Part shown: positions 31,494 through 40,724 of the stretch, in pieces
Numbering within the stretch: position 1 is the stretch's first letter
Layout: the number at the start of each line of letters is the position of its first letter
Assembly: GCA_040752025.1 (NCBI GenBank)
Contig: JBFMFR010000040.1
Location: forward strand, 1 to 64,000
Direction: 5' to 3'
Source: JBFMFR01 sp040752025
GTDB lineage: Bacteria; Chloroflexota; Anaerolineae; Anaerolineales; UBA4823
DNA length: 64,000 nt
Notes under the pieces: model-generated
What the model was told of the DNA's origin: nothing
The model's input: only the letters and a program-made list of their open reading frames with translations
Database searches by the model: none
Translations under genes and position numbers: made by a program

Positions 31494-32975
31494 TTATTGG
31501 GGCAGGCGCCGGCTGTGACGATGCCAGCCGCTCACCAAACGGTCTGGAAGCAGTGGGTCAGACATCTGGTTACGGCGCACGTACACCAGGGCAGCGGCCA
31601 AAGCCAACCGGCGAAAATGTTCTTCAGATTCCGGCAGGCGGCCCAGGGCGCTGGCGGAAGCCCCTTTGATATATTCACCCTGCACAAAATCCGATTGGGT
31701 CAAGATGCGTTGAATCATGGGTAGATTATTCGCTGCGCCGACCAGTTGGAACTCCTGCAAAGCGCGCTGCATGCGCTGGACCGCTGCGGGTCGATCCTGC
31801 CCCCAGACGATCAGCTTGGCAATCAATGGATCATACTCACTGGGGATCGTGCAGCCGCAATACAGATAAGTGTCGACGCGCACACCCTGCCCTCCAGGCA
31901 AACGCACCTGGCGCAAGTACCCCGGGCTGGGCATGAAACGCTGCCAGGGATCCTTGGCAGAAATCCTGCCAAGTAAAGCCCACCCGTTCAAGCGAATGTC
32001 ATCCTGGCATAAATTCAAAGGCTGGCCGGCCGCAATCCGGATTTGCTGGCTCACTAAGTCCACCTGAGTAAGCGCTTCCGTCAACGGGTGCTCGATCTGG
32101 ATGCGCGGTTTGATCTCGGTAAAATAGAAATTGCCCTGCAAGTCAACCAGGAACTCGACCGTGCCAACATTCTCATACCCAAACAGTCTGGCAAGCTCAA
32201 GCGCCGCCTGCCAGATGTGCTGGCGCTGGGGCTGTGTCAGGCCCGGTGCGGGGGCTTCTTCCACAATTTTTTGATTGCCGTATAACAGTGAACCTTCGCG
32301 CTCCCCCAGGTGGACCAATGCGCCCTCACGATCGCCCACCACCTGTACCCCAATCTGGTGCGCCGGGAGGATGGCCTTTTCCAAGTACACCCTGGTATTA
32401 CCATAAATAACCAGCGATTCGCGCTGCGCCTGGCGAACAGTCTTCAGCAAATGGTCAGAAGACCATGCCAGGCGCGAGCCGCGCCCTCTACCGCCCCGGG
32501 CAGATTTGATCAACACCGGGTAGCCAAGCTGCTCTGCTTCCGCTCGCAAAGCTTTGACATCCAGGAGATCGTAACTGGCGCTCGAAAACTCAGCCGTTGG
32601 AAAGCCCGCCGCCCGCGCCCGTTTGAGCACTTCTACCTTGTTTGTCAAGGTATCGACAACCTGAGAAGGCGGCCCGATGAAAACGATGCCTTGAGCTTCG
32701 CAGGCCTGGATGAAATCCTGCCGCTCGGCCAGGAAGCCATAGCCTGGGTGGATAGCATCTGCCCCCTTCTCCTGGGCAATACGCAGGATGGCTTGCTGGT
32801 CTTGGAAGCCTTCCGGCGACTCCAGCAAGACACATTCGTCCGCCAGGCGAACGTGCAGCGAGCCGCGATCCGCAGCCTGGTAGAGTGAAACCGTGGACAG
32901 GCCCATCTCGCGGCAGGTGCGCAAGATGCGCACAGCGATCTCACCCCGGTTAGCGATTAGTACCTTACGGAACAT
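31494..32975 (-). CDS. Biotin carboxylase (divergent) of an acyl-CoA carboxylase
   Basis: A 493-residue ATP-grasp enzyme beginning MFRKVLIANRGEIAVRILR, with HPGYGFLAE, a Gly-rich ATP loop and QIEHPLTEAL. It carboxylates the biotin of the carrier encoded next to it. Several normally invariant residues differ. The usual EMNTRLQVEH is EIKPRIQIEH, so the active-site Asn (Asn290 in the E. coli enzyme) is Lys. The GHAIECRINAEDP block reads NGWALLGRISAKDP. The ATP loop is SARGGRGRGSR. It may be a specialised or weakened enzyme. The order in the operon is carboxyltransferase, carboxylase, carrier. Confidence 0.88.
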   Translation of the reverse strand: MFRKVLIANRGEIAVRILRTCREMGLSTVSLYQAADRGSLHVRLADECVLLESPEGFQDQQAILRIAQEKGADAIHPGYGFLAERQDFIQACEAQGIVFIGPPSQVVDTLTNKVEVLKRARAAGFPTAEFSSASYDLLDVKALRAEAEQLGYPVLIKSARGGRGRGSRLAWSSDHLLKTVRQAQRESLVIYGNTRVYLEKAILPAHQIGVQVVGDREGALVHLGEREGSLLYGNQKIVEEAPAPGLTQPQRQHIWQAALELARLFGYENVGTVEFLVDLQGNFYFTEIKPRIQIEHPLTEALTQVDLVSQQIRIAAGQPLNLCQDDIRLNGWALLGRISAKDPWQRFMPSPGYLRQVRLPGGQGVRVDTYLYCGCTIPSEYDPLIAKLIVWGQDRPAAVQRMQRALQEFQLVGAANNLPMIQRILTQSDFVQGEYIKGASASALGRLPESEEHFRRLALAAALVYVRRNQMSDPLLPDRLVSGWHRHSRRLPQ

Positions 32976-32995
32976 GCTCTCGCTCCTTGCCCGAG

Positions 32996-34543
32996 CTACA
33001 TGGGGGAAATCCCATGCTTCTTGGGGATATGCCGTTCATGCTTGGAAAGGGTCAACTCAAGCCCCCGGATCAATACCCGGCGGGTATCGCGCGGTTCGAT
33101 GACATCATCGATCAAACCGCGCGCGGCAGTGACATAAGGGTTGTTGAAGCGGTCTCTGTATTCCTGGGTGAGTTGTTCGCGCCGCTCTTCAGGATTGGGA
33201 ACCGACTTGAGCTCGTTGCGGTACAGGATATTCACCGCCCCACCCGCGCCCATGACCGCAATTTCGGAGTTGGGCCAGGCATACAGCAAATCGCCGCGCA
33301 AGCCTTTACTGCTCATCACACAATAAGCTCCGCCGTAGCTCTTGCGCAGGATCACCATCAATTTGGGGACGGTGGCTTCGCTGTAGGCGTAGATCATGCG
33401 GGCGCCATTGCGGATGATGCCGCCATATTCCTGATCCTTGCCTGGCAAGAACCCAGGCACATCTTGCAGCGTGATGATGGGGATGTTGTAGGCGTCACAG
33501 ATACGAATGAAGTGAGCCGCCTTGACCGAGGCATTGATATCGATACAGCCCGCTAACACCATGGGTTGGTTGGCGACCAGGCCCACCACCCAACCGTTGA
33601 GGCGAGCAAACCCCACTACCAGGTTGGAGGCCCACAAAGCGCGCACCTCGAAGAAGCGCCCATCATCCACCAGGCTGGCGATCACCTGGCGCACATCGTA
33701 AGGTTTATGCGGTGCAGTCGGCACGATCTGTTCCAACTCTGGGCAGCGACGCTGCGGGTCGTCTACCGGTTTGATGTAGGGCGGGTCGTCCTGGTTGTTC
33801 GAGGGTAAATAAGTGAGCAAATCGCGCACGCTTGCCAGGCAAGCGCGGTCATCCTGCGTCAAGAAATGGCAGACCCCGCTTTGGACGCTGTGCACCATGC
33901 CGCCGCCCAATTCCTCCTGGCTGACTTCTTCTTGCATCACCGCCCGGACCACATCGGGCCCGGTGATGAACATGTAACTGTTTTCTGTCATGAAGATGAA
34001 ATCGGTCAAAGCCGGTGAATAGACCGCCCCACCTGCACACGGCCCCATGATAACAGAGATCTGGGGAATGACCCCAGAGGCTTCGCAATTGGCGTCGAAT
34101 ATGCGGGCGTACCCAGCCAGGCTGTCCACCCCCTCCTGGATGCGCGCCCCGCCCGAATCATTGATGGCGATGAACGGGCAGCCGTATCTGATCGCCATGT
34201 GCATGGCTTTAACGATCTTGCCCGCATGCATCTCACCCAATGATCCGCCCATCACCGAGGCATCCTGCACGGCCGCGCATACATGCCGCCCGTTAATCAA
34301 GCCAAATCCGGTGATAACCCCGTCGCCATAGCGTGAACTTTTGCCCCCCGGGTAAGCCTCATAGCGCGGCAGCACCAGGGCATCGATCTGCTCGAAAGTG
34401 CCAGGGTCGAAAAGCAAATCGATTCGTTCCTGAGCTGTCAGGCGATCTTTGCTATGTTGTGCATCGATCTCCTTTTGGGAGCCAGCAGCAATGGCCTTGC
34501 GCTTTCTCAAATCTCGAATATACTCATCCATATTTTGTACCAT
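32996..34543 (-). CDS. Acyl-CoA carboxylase carboxyltransferase (propionyl-CoA type)
   Basis: A 515-residue carboxyltransferase of the PccB/MmdA family. Both crotonase-like halves are present, with GGARIQEGVDSLAGYA, MGPCAGGAVYSPALTDF and the second-half LRKSYGGAYCVMSSK and WPNSEIAVMGAGGAVNILY. It moves CO2 from biotin to an acyl-CoA, most likely propionyl-CoA, in the methylmalonyl-CoA route. It is the first gene of the operon, divergent from a TetR regulator. Confidence 0.93.
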   Translation of the reverse strand: MVQNMDEYIRDLRKRKAIAAGSQKEIDAQHSKDRLTAQERIDLLFDPGTFEQIDALVLPRYEAYPGGKSSRYGDGVITGFGLINGRHVCAAVQDASVMGGSLGEMHAGKIVKAMHMAIRYGCPFIAINDSGGARIQEGVDSLAGYARIFDANCEASGVIPQISVIMGPCAGGAVYSPALTDFIFMTENSYMFITGPDVVRAVMQEEVSQEELGGGMVHSVQSGVCHFLTQDDRACLASVRDLLTYLPSNNQDDPPYIKPVDDPQRRCPELEQIVPTAPHKPYDVRQVIASLVDDGRFFEVRALWASNLVVGFARLNGWVVGLVANQPMVLAGCIDINASVKAAHFIRICDAYNIPIITLQDVPGFLPGKDQEYGGIIRNGARMIYAYSEATVPKLMVILRKSYGGAYCVMSSKGLRGDLLYAWPNSEIAVMGAGGAVNILYRNELKSVPNPEERREQLTQEYRDRFNNPYVTAARGLIDDVIEPRDTRRVLIRGLELTLSKHERHIPKKHGISPM

Positions 34544-34572
34544 TGTGAACCTCTGCTAAACAGCGTTACATT

Positions 34573-34601
34573 CCATTAGCGATTAACACCACACTTGACA
34601 A
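34573..34601 (-). promoter_or_regulatory. Possible promoter of the carboxylase operon
   Basis: On the minus strand TTGTCA (34601-34596) and TAATGG (34578-34573) are 17 nt apart. The -35 hexamer overlaps the -35 of the divergent tetR promoter, so the two could compete. Confidence 0.4.
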
Positions 34602-34623
34602 AATGGTGCTTTTTGATTATTCT
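34595..34623 (+). promoter_or_regulatory. tetR promoter
   Basis: TTGACA (34595-34600) and TATTCT (34618-34623) with a 17-nt spacer: a strong consensus-like promoter 43 nt ahead of the TetR start codon. Confidence 0.75.
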
Positions 34624-34629
34624 TAGTAG

Positions 34630-34643
34630 ACTGACCAGTCAGT
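34630..34643. promoter_or_regulatory. Probable TetR operator
   Basis: ACTGAC-CA-GTCAGT is a perfect 6-bp inverted repeat just downstream of the tetR -10, at the likely transcription start. Binding here would block tetR transcription (autoregulation) and could affect the divergent carboxylase promoter. Confidence 0.65.
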
Positions 34644-34665
34644 TTAAGTTTTCGGAGGTTATCCG

Positions 34666-35271
34666 TTGTCTCCACGACCTGATGTAAGCGAAGAACGCAA
34701 GCGACAGATTCTCGATGCAGCCATGGCTGTTTTTTCGCGCCTGGGCTTCCACAAGGCGCGTATGGATGACATTGTGGATGAATCGGGCCTGAGCAAAGGT
34801 ACACTGTATTGGTATTTCAAAAGCAAAGACGAGATCATCCTGGGCATCCTGGAGAACATGTTTCAACATGAGCTCGCCGACCTGGAAGAGTTAACCCATG
34901 CAGAAGGCTCGATCAGCGAGCGAATGATGGAATTTGCCTCCCGCGCCAGCGAAGATGTCCAACATATGCTGGGTTTCTCGCCGCTAACCTATGAATTTTA
35001 CGCCCTGGCCTTCCGCAATAAAACGGTGCGGCTGGCAATGCGCAACTATCTGCGAAAATACATCGAAATGACCATCCCGATCGTACAGCAGGGCGTCCAG
35101 AACGGCGAGTTTCGCGAGGTAGATGCCGAGGAGGCAGCCCTGGCGATTGGAGCGATTATTGAAGGTACGCTTTTGTTGTGGGTATACGATTCCGAGTCGG
35201 TTGATATCAGCCGGCATCTGAAAAGTTCCTTGAAATTGCTCATCGATGGCCTGCGCGCCGGGCCGGAGTAA
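34666..35271 (+). CDS. TetR/AcrR family transcriptional regulator
   Basis: The 201-residue product has the N-terminal TetR helix-turn-helix (RKRQILDAAMAVFSRLGFHKARMDDIV, SKGTLYWYFKSKDEI) and an all-helical ligand domain. The start is TTG 34666, supported by CGGAGG seven bases upstream. Divergent transcription from the acyl-CoA carboxylase operon and the operator between them suggest it controls that operon, perhaps sensing an acyl-CoA; the ligand is inference. Confidence 0.92.
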   Translation: MSPRPDVSEERKRQILDAAMAVFSRLGFHKARMDDIVDESGLSKGTLYWYFKSKDEIILGILENMFQHELADLEELTHAEGSISERMMEFASRASEDVQHMLGFSPLTYEFYALAFRNKTVRLAMRNYLRKYIEMTIPIVQQGVQNGEFREVDAEEAALAIGAIIEGTLLLWVYDSESVDISRHLKSSLKLLIDGLRAGPE

Positions 35272-35343
35272 ACGCACACAGCCTTCCAGTAATAGGGTAA
35301 ACTATAAGCACCGCCAAATCCTATCCATTTTGGAGGCAACCTT

Positions 35344-36183
35344 ATGGAACACTCTTTACTGGCTGTATTTGCGCACCCAGATGATGAAGCCTTCGGAACT
35401 GGGGGCACCCTGGCCCGCTACGCGGCCGAAGGCGTGCAAGTTTACCTGGTATGTGCCACGCGCGGCGAGGCCGGCGAAATTTCCGATCCCAGTTTTGCAA
35501 CGCCCGAAACCCTGGGACAGGTGCGCGAGGCCGAGCTGCGCTGCGCGGCTGAAACCATGGGTGTGGCCGAGCTGATTTTTCTCAATTACTGCGACTCGGG
35601 CATGGCCGGCACAACTGAAAACGAAGACCCACTTGCCTATATCAATGCCCCAGATGAGGAGGTCATCTACCAACTGGTAGGCATCATCCGCAGGCTGCAT
35701 CCCCAGGTGGTGGTCACCTTCGAGCCGAACGGGGGCTACGGGCATCCCGATCACATCGCCATCCACAAGCACTGCATGGCGGCCTTCCGGGCCGCGGCCG
35801 ATCCGGGCTATAGCCCTGAACTGGGCCCGGCATGGCAGGCGCAAAGGTTGTTCTATACGGCCATCCCGCGCTCGTTTTTCATGGAGATGCGCCGGCAAAT
35901 GCAAGAGCTGAATTTGGACACCGGCGATTCAGGCTTCCTGGATGATCCCGAACTCGGTTGGCCGGACGAAAACGTGCACGTGGCGCTGGACGTGGCCTCT
36001 ACGGTCGAGTCAAAATGGGGAGCGCTCAACTGTCACCGCACGCAGTTTGGCCCGGGCAACCTGTTCCGCCGCCTGCCCGAAGAGCGCGTCAAGAAACTGA
36101 TGAGCCGCGAATACTTCGCCCTGGCCCAACCCGAGCCAGAACCCGGACTGCGGCTTTCGAGCCTGTTTGAAGGATTGGAGTGA
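35344..36183 (+). CDS. PIG-L/LmbE family N-acetylglucosaminyl deacetylase
   Basis: A 279-residue zinc-dependent deacetylase with AHPDDEAFGTGGTLA (about 11-25) holding the metal-binding HPDDE, and YGHPDHIAIHKH. Related enzymes deacetylate GlcNAc-inositol or GlcNAc-malate in mycothiol or bacillithiol synthesis or act on conjugates. No ligase of those pathways is adjacent, so the substrate is open. A GGAGGC site precedes the ATG. Its end is close to the following kinase start (7 nt). Confidence 0.88.
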   Translation: MEHSLLAVFAHPDDEAFGTGGTLARYAAEGVQVYLVCATRGEAGEISDPSFATPETLGQVREAELRCAAETMGVAELIFLNYCDSGMAGTTENEDPLAYINAPDEEVIYQLVGIIRRLHPQVVVTFEPNGGYGHPDHIAIHKHCMAAFRAAADPGYSPELGPAWQAQRLFYTAIPRSFFMEMRRQMQELNLDTGDSGFLDDPELGWPDENVHVALDVASTVESKWGALNCHRTQFGPGNLFRRLPEERVKKLMSREYFALAQPEPEPGLRLSSLFEGLE

Positions 36184-36190
36184 CAAGCAC

Positions 36191-39100
36191 ATGCAGAGCG
36201 AGGAATTCTACCGCGTCATCGCCGATTCCACCTATGATTGGGAAGAATGGATCGGGCCAGACAGCGCCTATCGCTACATATCGCCCTCCGTCGAGCGCAT
36301 CACCGGCTATACGCCAGCCGAGTTGATGTCAGCCCCTGAACTGATCCGAAGCATCATCTACCCCGAAGACCTCCCCATCTACGAGCAACACCGCGCCAGT
36401 CTCACCCTAGAAAACCAACCCATTTGCGAGCTCGAATTCCGCATCCTGCACCGCTCCGGGCAGGTACGCTGGATTGGTCACTGCTGCCAGCCAGTGACCC
36501 TGCCGGATGGCGCCTGGGGAGGCCGGCGCGCCAGCAACCGTGACATCACCCAGAGTAAGCAAGATCAGGTCACCATGGATCTGTACCAGCGCCTGATCCT
36601 GGCCATGCTGGATGACCCCAACCAGGTCCATATGCTGCTCAATCCGGCCGGCGAAGTTTTATTCGCCAGCCCAACCCTGTCTCAGCGTCTCAATATCAGC
36701 ATGAACGAAATGGTGGGGCAGAATATACGCGCCTTGCTTCCACCCGAAATCGCCAAAACCCGCTCCCAGGTGTTCAACCAGGTGCTGGAAACAGGCAAGA
36801 TGACGCGCTTTCTGGATCAGGGCTTCGCGGGATTCTATGACACCAGCGTGATCCCAATGCGGGACTCCCAAGGGAAAATCATCAGCGTTGCCGTCGTGAG
36901 CCATGATATCAGCGAACGCGTGCGCACCGAACAAGCCTTGCGCGCCAGCGAAGAACGCTACCGCAAGCTGGTGGAGGCGTCTTCGGATGGCATTGTGCTG
37001 GCAGGCATGGACGGCCAGATCCTGGAGGCGAGCCAGCAGTTCCTGGATATTCTCGGCTACGCAAGCCTGGAAGAAATGCACAGCCTGGGCAAGACCGCCT
37101 TCGATCTGATCACCAAGCAGGATGTACCGCGCATGCAGACATACATGCAGAGAATGTTCGCGGAATTGAAAATGAAACAGGTCGAATTTACTTCAGTGCG
37201 CAAAGATGGGCGGACGATTTCCACGGAAAACAGCGGCGTGCTCCTGTTCGACGACCAAGGCCAACCACAAGGCTTCCTGGGCCTGATACGCGATGTCAGC
37301 GAACGGATGCGCGCCGAACAGGCCCTGAGCGCCAGCGAAGAACGCTACCGCAAGCTGGTAGAAACCTCCCCGGATGGCATGGTGCTGGTAAACATGGAAG
37401 GCCGCGTCATCGAGGCCAACCAGCAGTTCCTGGCAATGCTGGGCTATGATAGCCTGGCAGACTTGCAGAAACACATTCATACATTGCTCGATTTCGTCCC
37501 AGAGCATCAAAGGTCGCGCCTGGCTGAGGACTGGGTGAGAAATCCACCTATGCAGAACATTGAATACCTGGTGATCCATAAGGATGGGAGTTGGATACCG
37601 GTTGAGAGCAGCGTGGCGCCGCTGCTGGATGAAACCGGGCAGCCTTACGCCTGGATGGGCCTGGTACGTGACCTGCGCGAGCGCAAACGCGCTGAGAAAG
37701 AATTGCGCGAAAGTTACAGAATCATTTCTGCGCTGCTCAACGCCCCCTCGGACATCGCCCTGGTGCTGGACCCCAATGCCCATGTGCTGTACGCCAACGA
37801 AACTGCGGCGAGTAACATCGGCATCCCGCTAGCAGACGTGCTTGGGAAACGTCTCTGGGACTTTTTCCCTGCTGAACTCGTACCGCGCCGCAAACAGGCC
37901 TTCGAGCGCGCTCTGCAAACTGGTCGTCCCGAAAGAATCGAAGACCCAATGCCTGGCATGCTTTTCGACAGCACCGTCTTCCCTGCGCTCGACGAGCAGG
38001 GGGAAGTCACGCACGTGGCCATCTTCGCCCGCGAAATCACGGAGCGCGTGCGCGCCGAGCAGGCCCTGCGCGAAAGCGAAGAGCGCTACCGCAAGCTGGC
38101 CGAGGTGATTGCTGACGGCATCGTCATGTCGAACCTGAAGGGCCAGATCCTGGACGCCAATCAAAAATTTCTGGACATGATGGGCTATGAAAGCCTGGAG
38201 GAACTGCAAAGCTCGGGCAAGACGGCCTTCGACATGGTGGTCGAGCAAGACAGGCCGCACATGATCGAACAAATGCTAAAACTGCTCACAGAAAATGAAT
38301 TATCGGAAGTCGAGTTTGCTAATCAGCGCAAAGATGGCAGTAGCTTCCCGACAGAGAACAGCGGGGTGGTATTGTTCGATACAGAAGGGCAGCCAAAAGC
38401 CTTCCTGGGATCGGTCAAGGATATCAGCGAACGGAAGCAAGCGCGCCAGGCCCTCGAGCAGCGCGTCGCCGAGCGCACGGCAGAACTGGCCGAGGCCAAC
38501 CTGCACCTGCGCGAAGAGGTCGCCGAGCGCCAGCGAGCCGAAGAACGCATCCGCCGCCATGCCCGGCGCGCCGAGGCCCTGGCGCACGTTGCCGAGCGCC
38601 TCAACGCCCACATGGATTTGCAATCTGTATTGAAAACGATCTGCAAAGAGGCCTATAAAGCCCTGGGGTTCCCAATCGCCAGCGTACAGCTATACAACGA
38701 AACCAACGACACACTGAAGACAGCCGCGGCCGTCAACCCTAAAACATCGAGAATCGGACACACCCCGGTGCATCACACTCTCTATGATCAGATTTGGAAC
38801 AATCTGGGCCCCATCGCAGTCATCCCTGACCTGCAAAAACTGTCTGGCGAATACAATCTCGAACTATACACCGATTTACAAATACGCACCACGATCAATG
38901 CAAAGCTGGTACATGACGGCGAATTGATCGGAGCGCTGGTCATCTGCTCTACGGATGAAGTACGCCAACCTAGCCAGGACGAACTGGTGCTGATCAAAGC
39001 CCTGGCAGACCAGGCGGCCGCGGCGATCGCCCATGCGCGCCTGTTCGAACAGGTTTCCGAAAACCAGGAACGCTTGAAAGCCCTGTCCCAAAAGCTGGTC

Positions 39101-39730
39101 GAAACCCAGGAGGCCGAACGCCAGCACCTGGCGCGTGAGTTGCACGATGAAATCGGGCAGAAGCTGACTTACCTGACGCTATTGCTGGATACAGACCGGA
39201 AACCAGTTTCGGATCCAACCATCGCTGAGAATGTACAACATGCAGACGAGGTGGTGAAACAGATCTTGCAAAATGTACGCGACCTCTCCCTCGAGCTGCG
39301 ACCTGGAACGCTGGACACCCTCGGCCTGGTCCCCACGCTGAACCACCATTTCGAGGACTACACCCGCCAGACAGGCATCCGCGTACATTTCAAGCAAAGC
39401 GCCTGTGACCGGCGCTTCCCCTCCCGGGTTGAAATCACGGCATTCCGCACGATTCAGGAAGCCCTGACCAACGTGGTGCGTTACGCTAAAACGGATACGG
39501 TGCAGGTGCGCCTGTGGTGCGATGATAAAGTGCTGGGCTTGCAAGTTGAGGACAGTGGACAGGGTTTCAATGCTCAAGAAGCCCTGGCGAGCGGGCAAGC
39601 TGGCGGTCTGTCTGGCATACAAGAACGCATATCCCTATGCAACGGGGAACTGGAAATCGAGTCTACCCCTGGCAGCGGCACCTGCCTGACCGCCGAGATC
39701 CCCATCGCACCGCAAGGAGAGTCCCAATGA
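36191..39730 (+). CDS. Multi-PAS/GAF cytoplasmic histidine kinase (HisKA_3)
   Basis: An 1179-residue soluble kinase without membrane helices. Six PAS units follow one another from residue 1 to about 765; three share near-identical openings (ERYRKLVE/AE) and ENSGVxLFDxxGQPxxFLG endings, so they arose by duplication. Then come a coiled coil, a GAF domain (about 800-960), HisKA_3 with phospho-His in AERQHLARELHDEIGQKL, and an HATPase ending GSGTCLTAEI. ATG 36191 is preferred over TTG 36167. The response regulator start overlaps its stop (ATGA). Confidence 0.92.
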   Translation: MQSEEFYRVIADSTYDWEEWIGPDSAYRYISPSVERITGYTPAELMSAPELIRSIIYPEDLPIYEQHRASLTLENQPICELEFRILHRSGQVRWIGHCCQPVTLPDGAWGGRRASNRDITQSKQDQVTMDLYQRLILAMLDDPNQVHMLLNPAGEVLFASPTLSQRLNISMNEMVGQNIRALLPPEIAKTRSQVFNQVLETGKMTRFLDQGFAGFYDTSVIPMRDSQGKIISVAVVSHDISERVRTEQALRASEERYRKLVEASSDGIVLAGMDGQILEASQQFLDILGYASLEEMHSLGKTAFDLITKQDVPRMQTYMQRMFAELKMKQVEFTSVRKDGRTISTENSGVLLFDDQGQPQGFLGLIRDVSERMRAEQALSASEERYRKLVETSPDGMVLVNMEGRVIEANQQFLAMLGYDSLADLQKHIHTLLDFVPEHQRSRLAEDWVRNPPMQNIEYLVIHKDGSWIPVESSVAPLLDETGQPYAWMGLVRDLRERKRAEKELRESYRIISALLNAPSDIALVLDPNAHVLYANETAASNIGIPLADVLGKRLWDFFPAELVPRRKQAFERALQTGRPERIEDPMPGMLFDSTVFPALDEQGEVTHVAIFAREITERVRAEQALRESEERYRKLAEVIADGIVMSNLKGQILDANQKFLDMMGYESLEELQSSGKTAFDMVVEQDRPHMIEQMLKLLTENELSEVEFANQRKDGSSFPTENSGVVLFDTEGQPKAFLGSVKDISERKQARQALEQRVAERTAELAEANLHLREEVAERQRAEERIRRHARRAEALAHVAERLNAHMDLQSVLKTICKEAYKALGFPIASVQLYNETNDTLKTAAAVNPKTSRIGHTPVHHTLYDQIWNNLGPIAVIPDLQKLSGEYNLELYTDLQIRTTINAKLVHDGELIGALVICSTDEVRQPSQDELVLIKALADQAAAAIAHARLFEQVSENQERLKALSQKLVETQEAERQHLARELHDEIGQKLTYLTLLLDTDRKPVSDPTIAENVQHADEVVKQILQNVRDLSLELRPGTLDTLGLVPTLNHHFEDYTRQTGIRVHFKQSACDRRFPSRVEITAFRTIQEALTNVVRYAKTDTVQVRLWCDDKVLGLQVEDSGQGFNAQEALASGQAGGLSGIQERISLCNGELEIESTPGSGTCLTAEIPIAPQGESQ

Positions 39731-40407
39731 CCATCTCAATCTTGTTAGCCGATGACCACCTGATCCTGCGACAGGGCCTGCGCCCGCTGCTGGAGGCCGA
39801 AGCCGATTTCCACGTGGTGGCCGAAACCGGCGATGGGAGAGAAGCCTTGCTGCTCACCGAGAAGTTGCGCCCGGATGTGCTCATCCTGGATCTGCAACTG
39901 CCTGGCCTGAACGGCCTGGAAGTGGCCCGCCAGGTCAGCCAATGGCGCCTGCCGACGCGCATCGTGGTGCTTTCGATGTACACCACCGAGGAATACGTGG
40001 CGCAGGCTTTACGCAGCGGCGCACTGGCATACGTGCTCAAAGGCTCTGGCACCAGTGAGTTGATCGAAGCGATCCGGCACGTCGTACAGGGCAAGCGCTA
40101 TCTGAGCCAGCCTTTTATCGACGAGCATATCGACGCTTACATGCTGAAAACCTTGAGCAGTGAGGGACTTGACCCCTACGAAACCCTGACCAACCGCGAA
40201 CGCCAGACTTTCCAACTGGTAGCCGAAGGCCAGAGCACTACACAAATCGCTGATCGCATGGGAATCAGCCCGCGCACGGTCGAAATCCATCGCGCCAAGG
40301 TGTACAAAAAACTGGGCTTGAAGGGCGCTGCCGAACTGATCCATTATGCCGCCCAGCGCGGCATCATCTTCGTAGAAAAACCGGCAAATGCGAATGAAAA
40401 TACGTAG
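39727..40407 (+). CDS. NarL/LuxR-type response regulator
   Basis: A 226-residue regulator: receiver domain with ADDHLILRQG and phospho-acceptor in VLILDLQLPGLNG, and a LuxR-type helix-turn-helix (LTNRERQTFQLVAEGQSTTQIADRMGISPRTVEIH). Start ATG 39727 overlaps the kinase stop, a cognate pair. Targets cannot be read from the sequence. Confidence 0.94.
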   Translation: MTISILLADDHLILRQGLRPLLEAEADFHVVAETGDGREALLLTEKLRPDVLILDLQLPGLNGLEVARQVSQWRLPTRIVVLSMYTTEEYVAQALRSGALAYVLKGSGTSELIEAIRHVVQGKRYLSQPFIDEHIDAYMLKTLSSEGLDPYETLTNRERQTFQLVAEGQSTTQIADRMGISPRTVEIHRAKVYKKLGLKGAAELIHYAAQRGIIFVEKPANANENT

Positions 40408-40724
40408 AAACCCGTATAGCTTTTTGAAAAGACTGCGATGATAATAACATCTGTAATCATAAAGAATCCTGATACTCAAGCGGGGCCCAACACTATTCGA
40501 CCCATCGCTGATCGCGGGGACCTACTCCATGGGGCTTTAGGGTCAGGGAAACGATCTTTTTGCACGCCAGGGCGGCTATCATAGCCGCTCTGTGCATTTA
40601 TGCGCGACAGGTGATGATCCACAGACAGATTTCATCCCCAGGGCATGACAAATATCCTGGGGATTTTTGCCTGCATGCACTATAATCGGATAGAACTCCT
40701 CTAGATCGAAGCGTGTGACGAATC
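40408..40724. other. Intergenic region after the second two-component pair
   Basis: No gene is seen. The left half is AT-rich and featureless; around 40575-40600 GGCGGCTATCATAGCCGCTC forms a hairpin (CGGCTAT/ATAGCCG). A terminator (40634-40668) and a perfect TATAAT at 40681-40686, the likely -10 for the gene at 40725, lie near the right end. Confidence 0.5.
40634..40668 (+). terminator. Intrinsic terminator
   Basis: ATCCCCAGG (40634-40642) pairs with CCTGGGGAT (40656-40664), followed by TTTT. It is upstream of the YwiC-like gene and may end transcription from the two-component genes. Confidence 0.65.
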
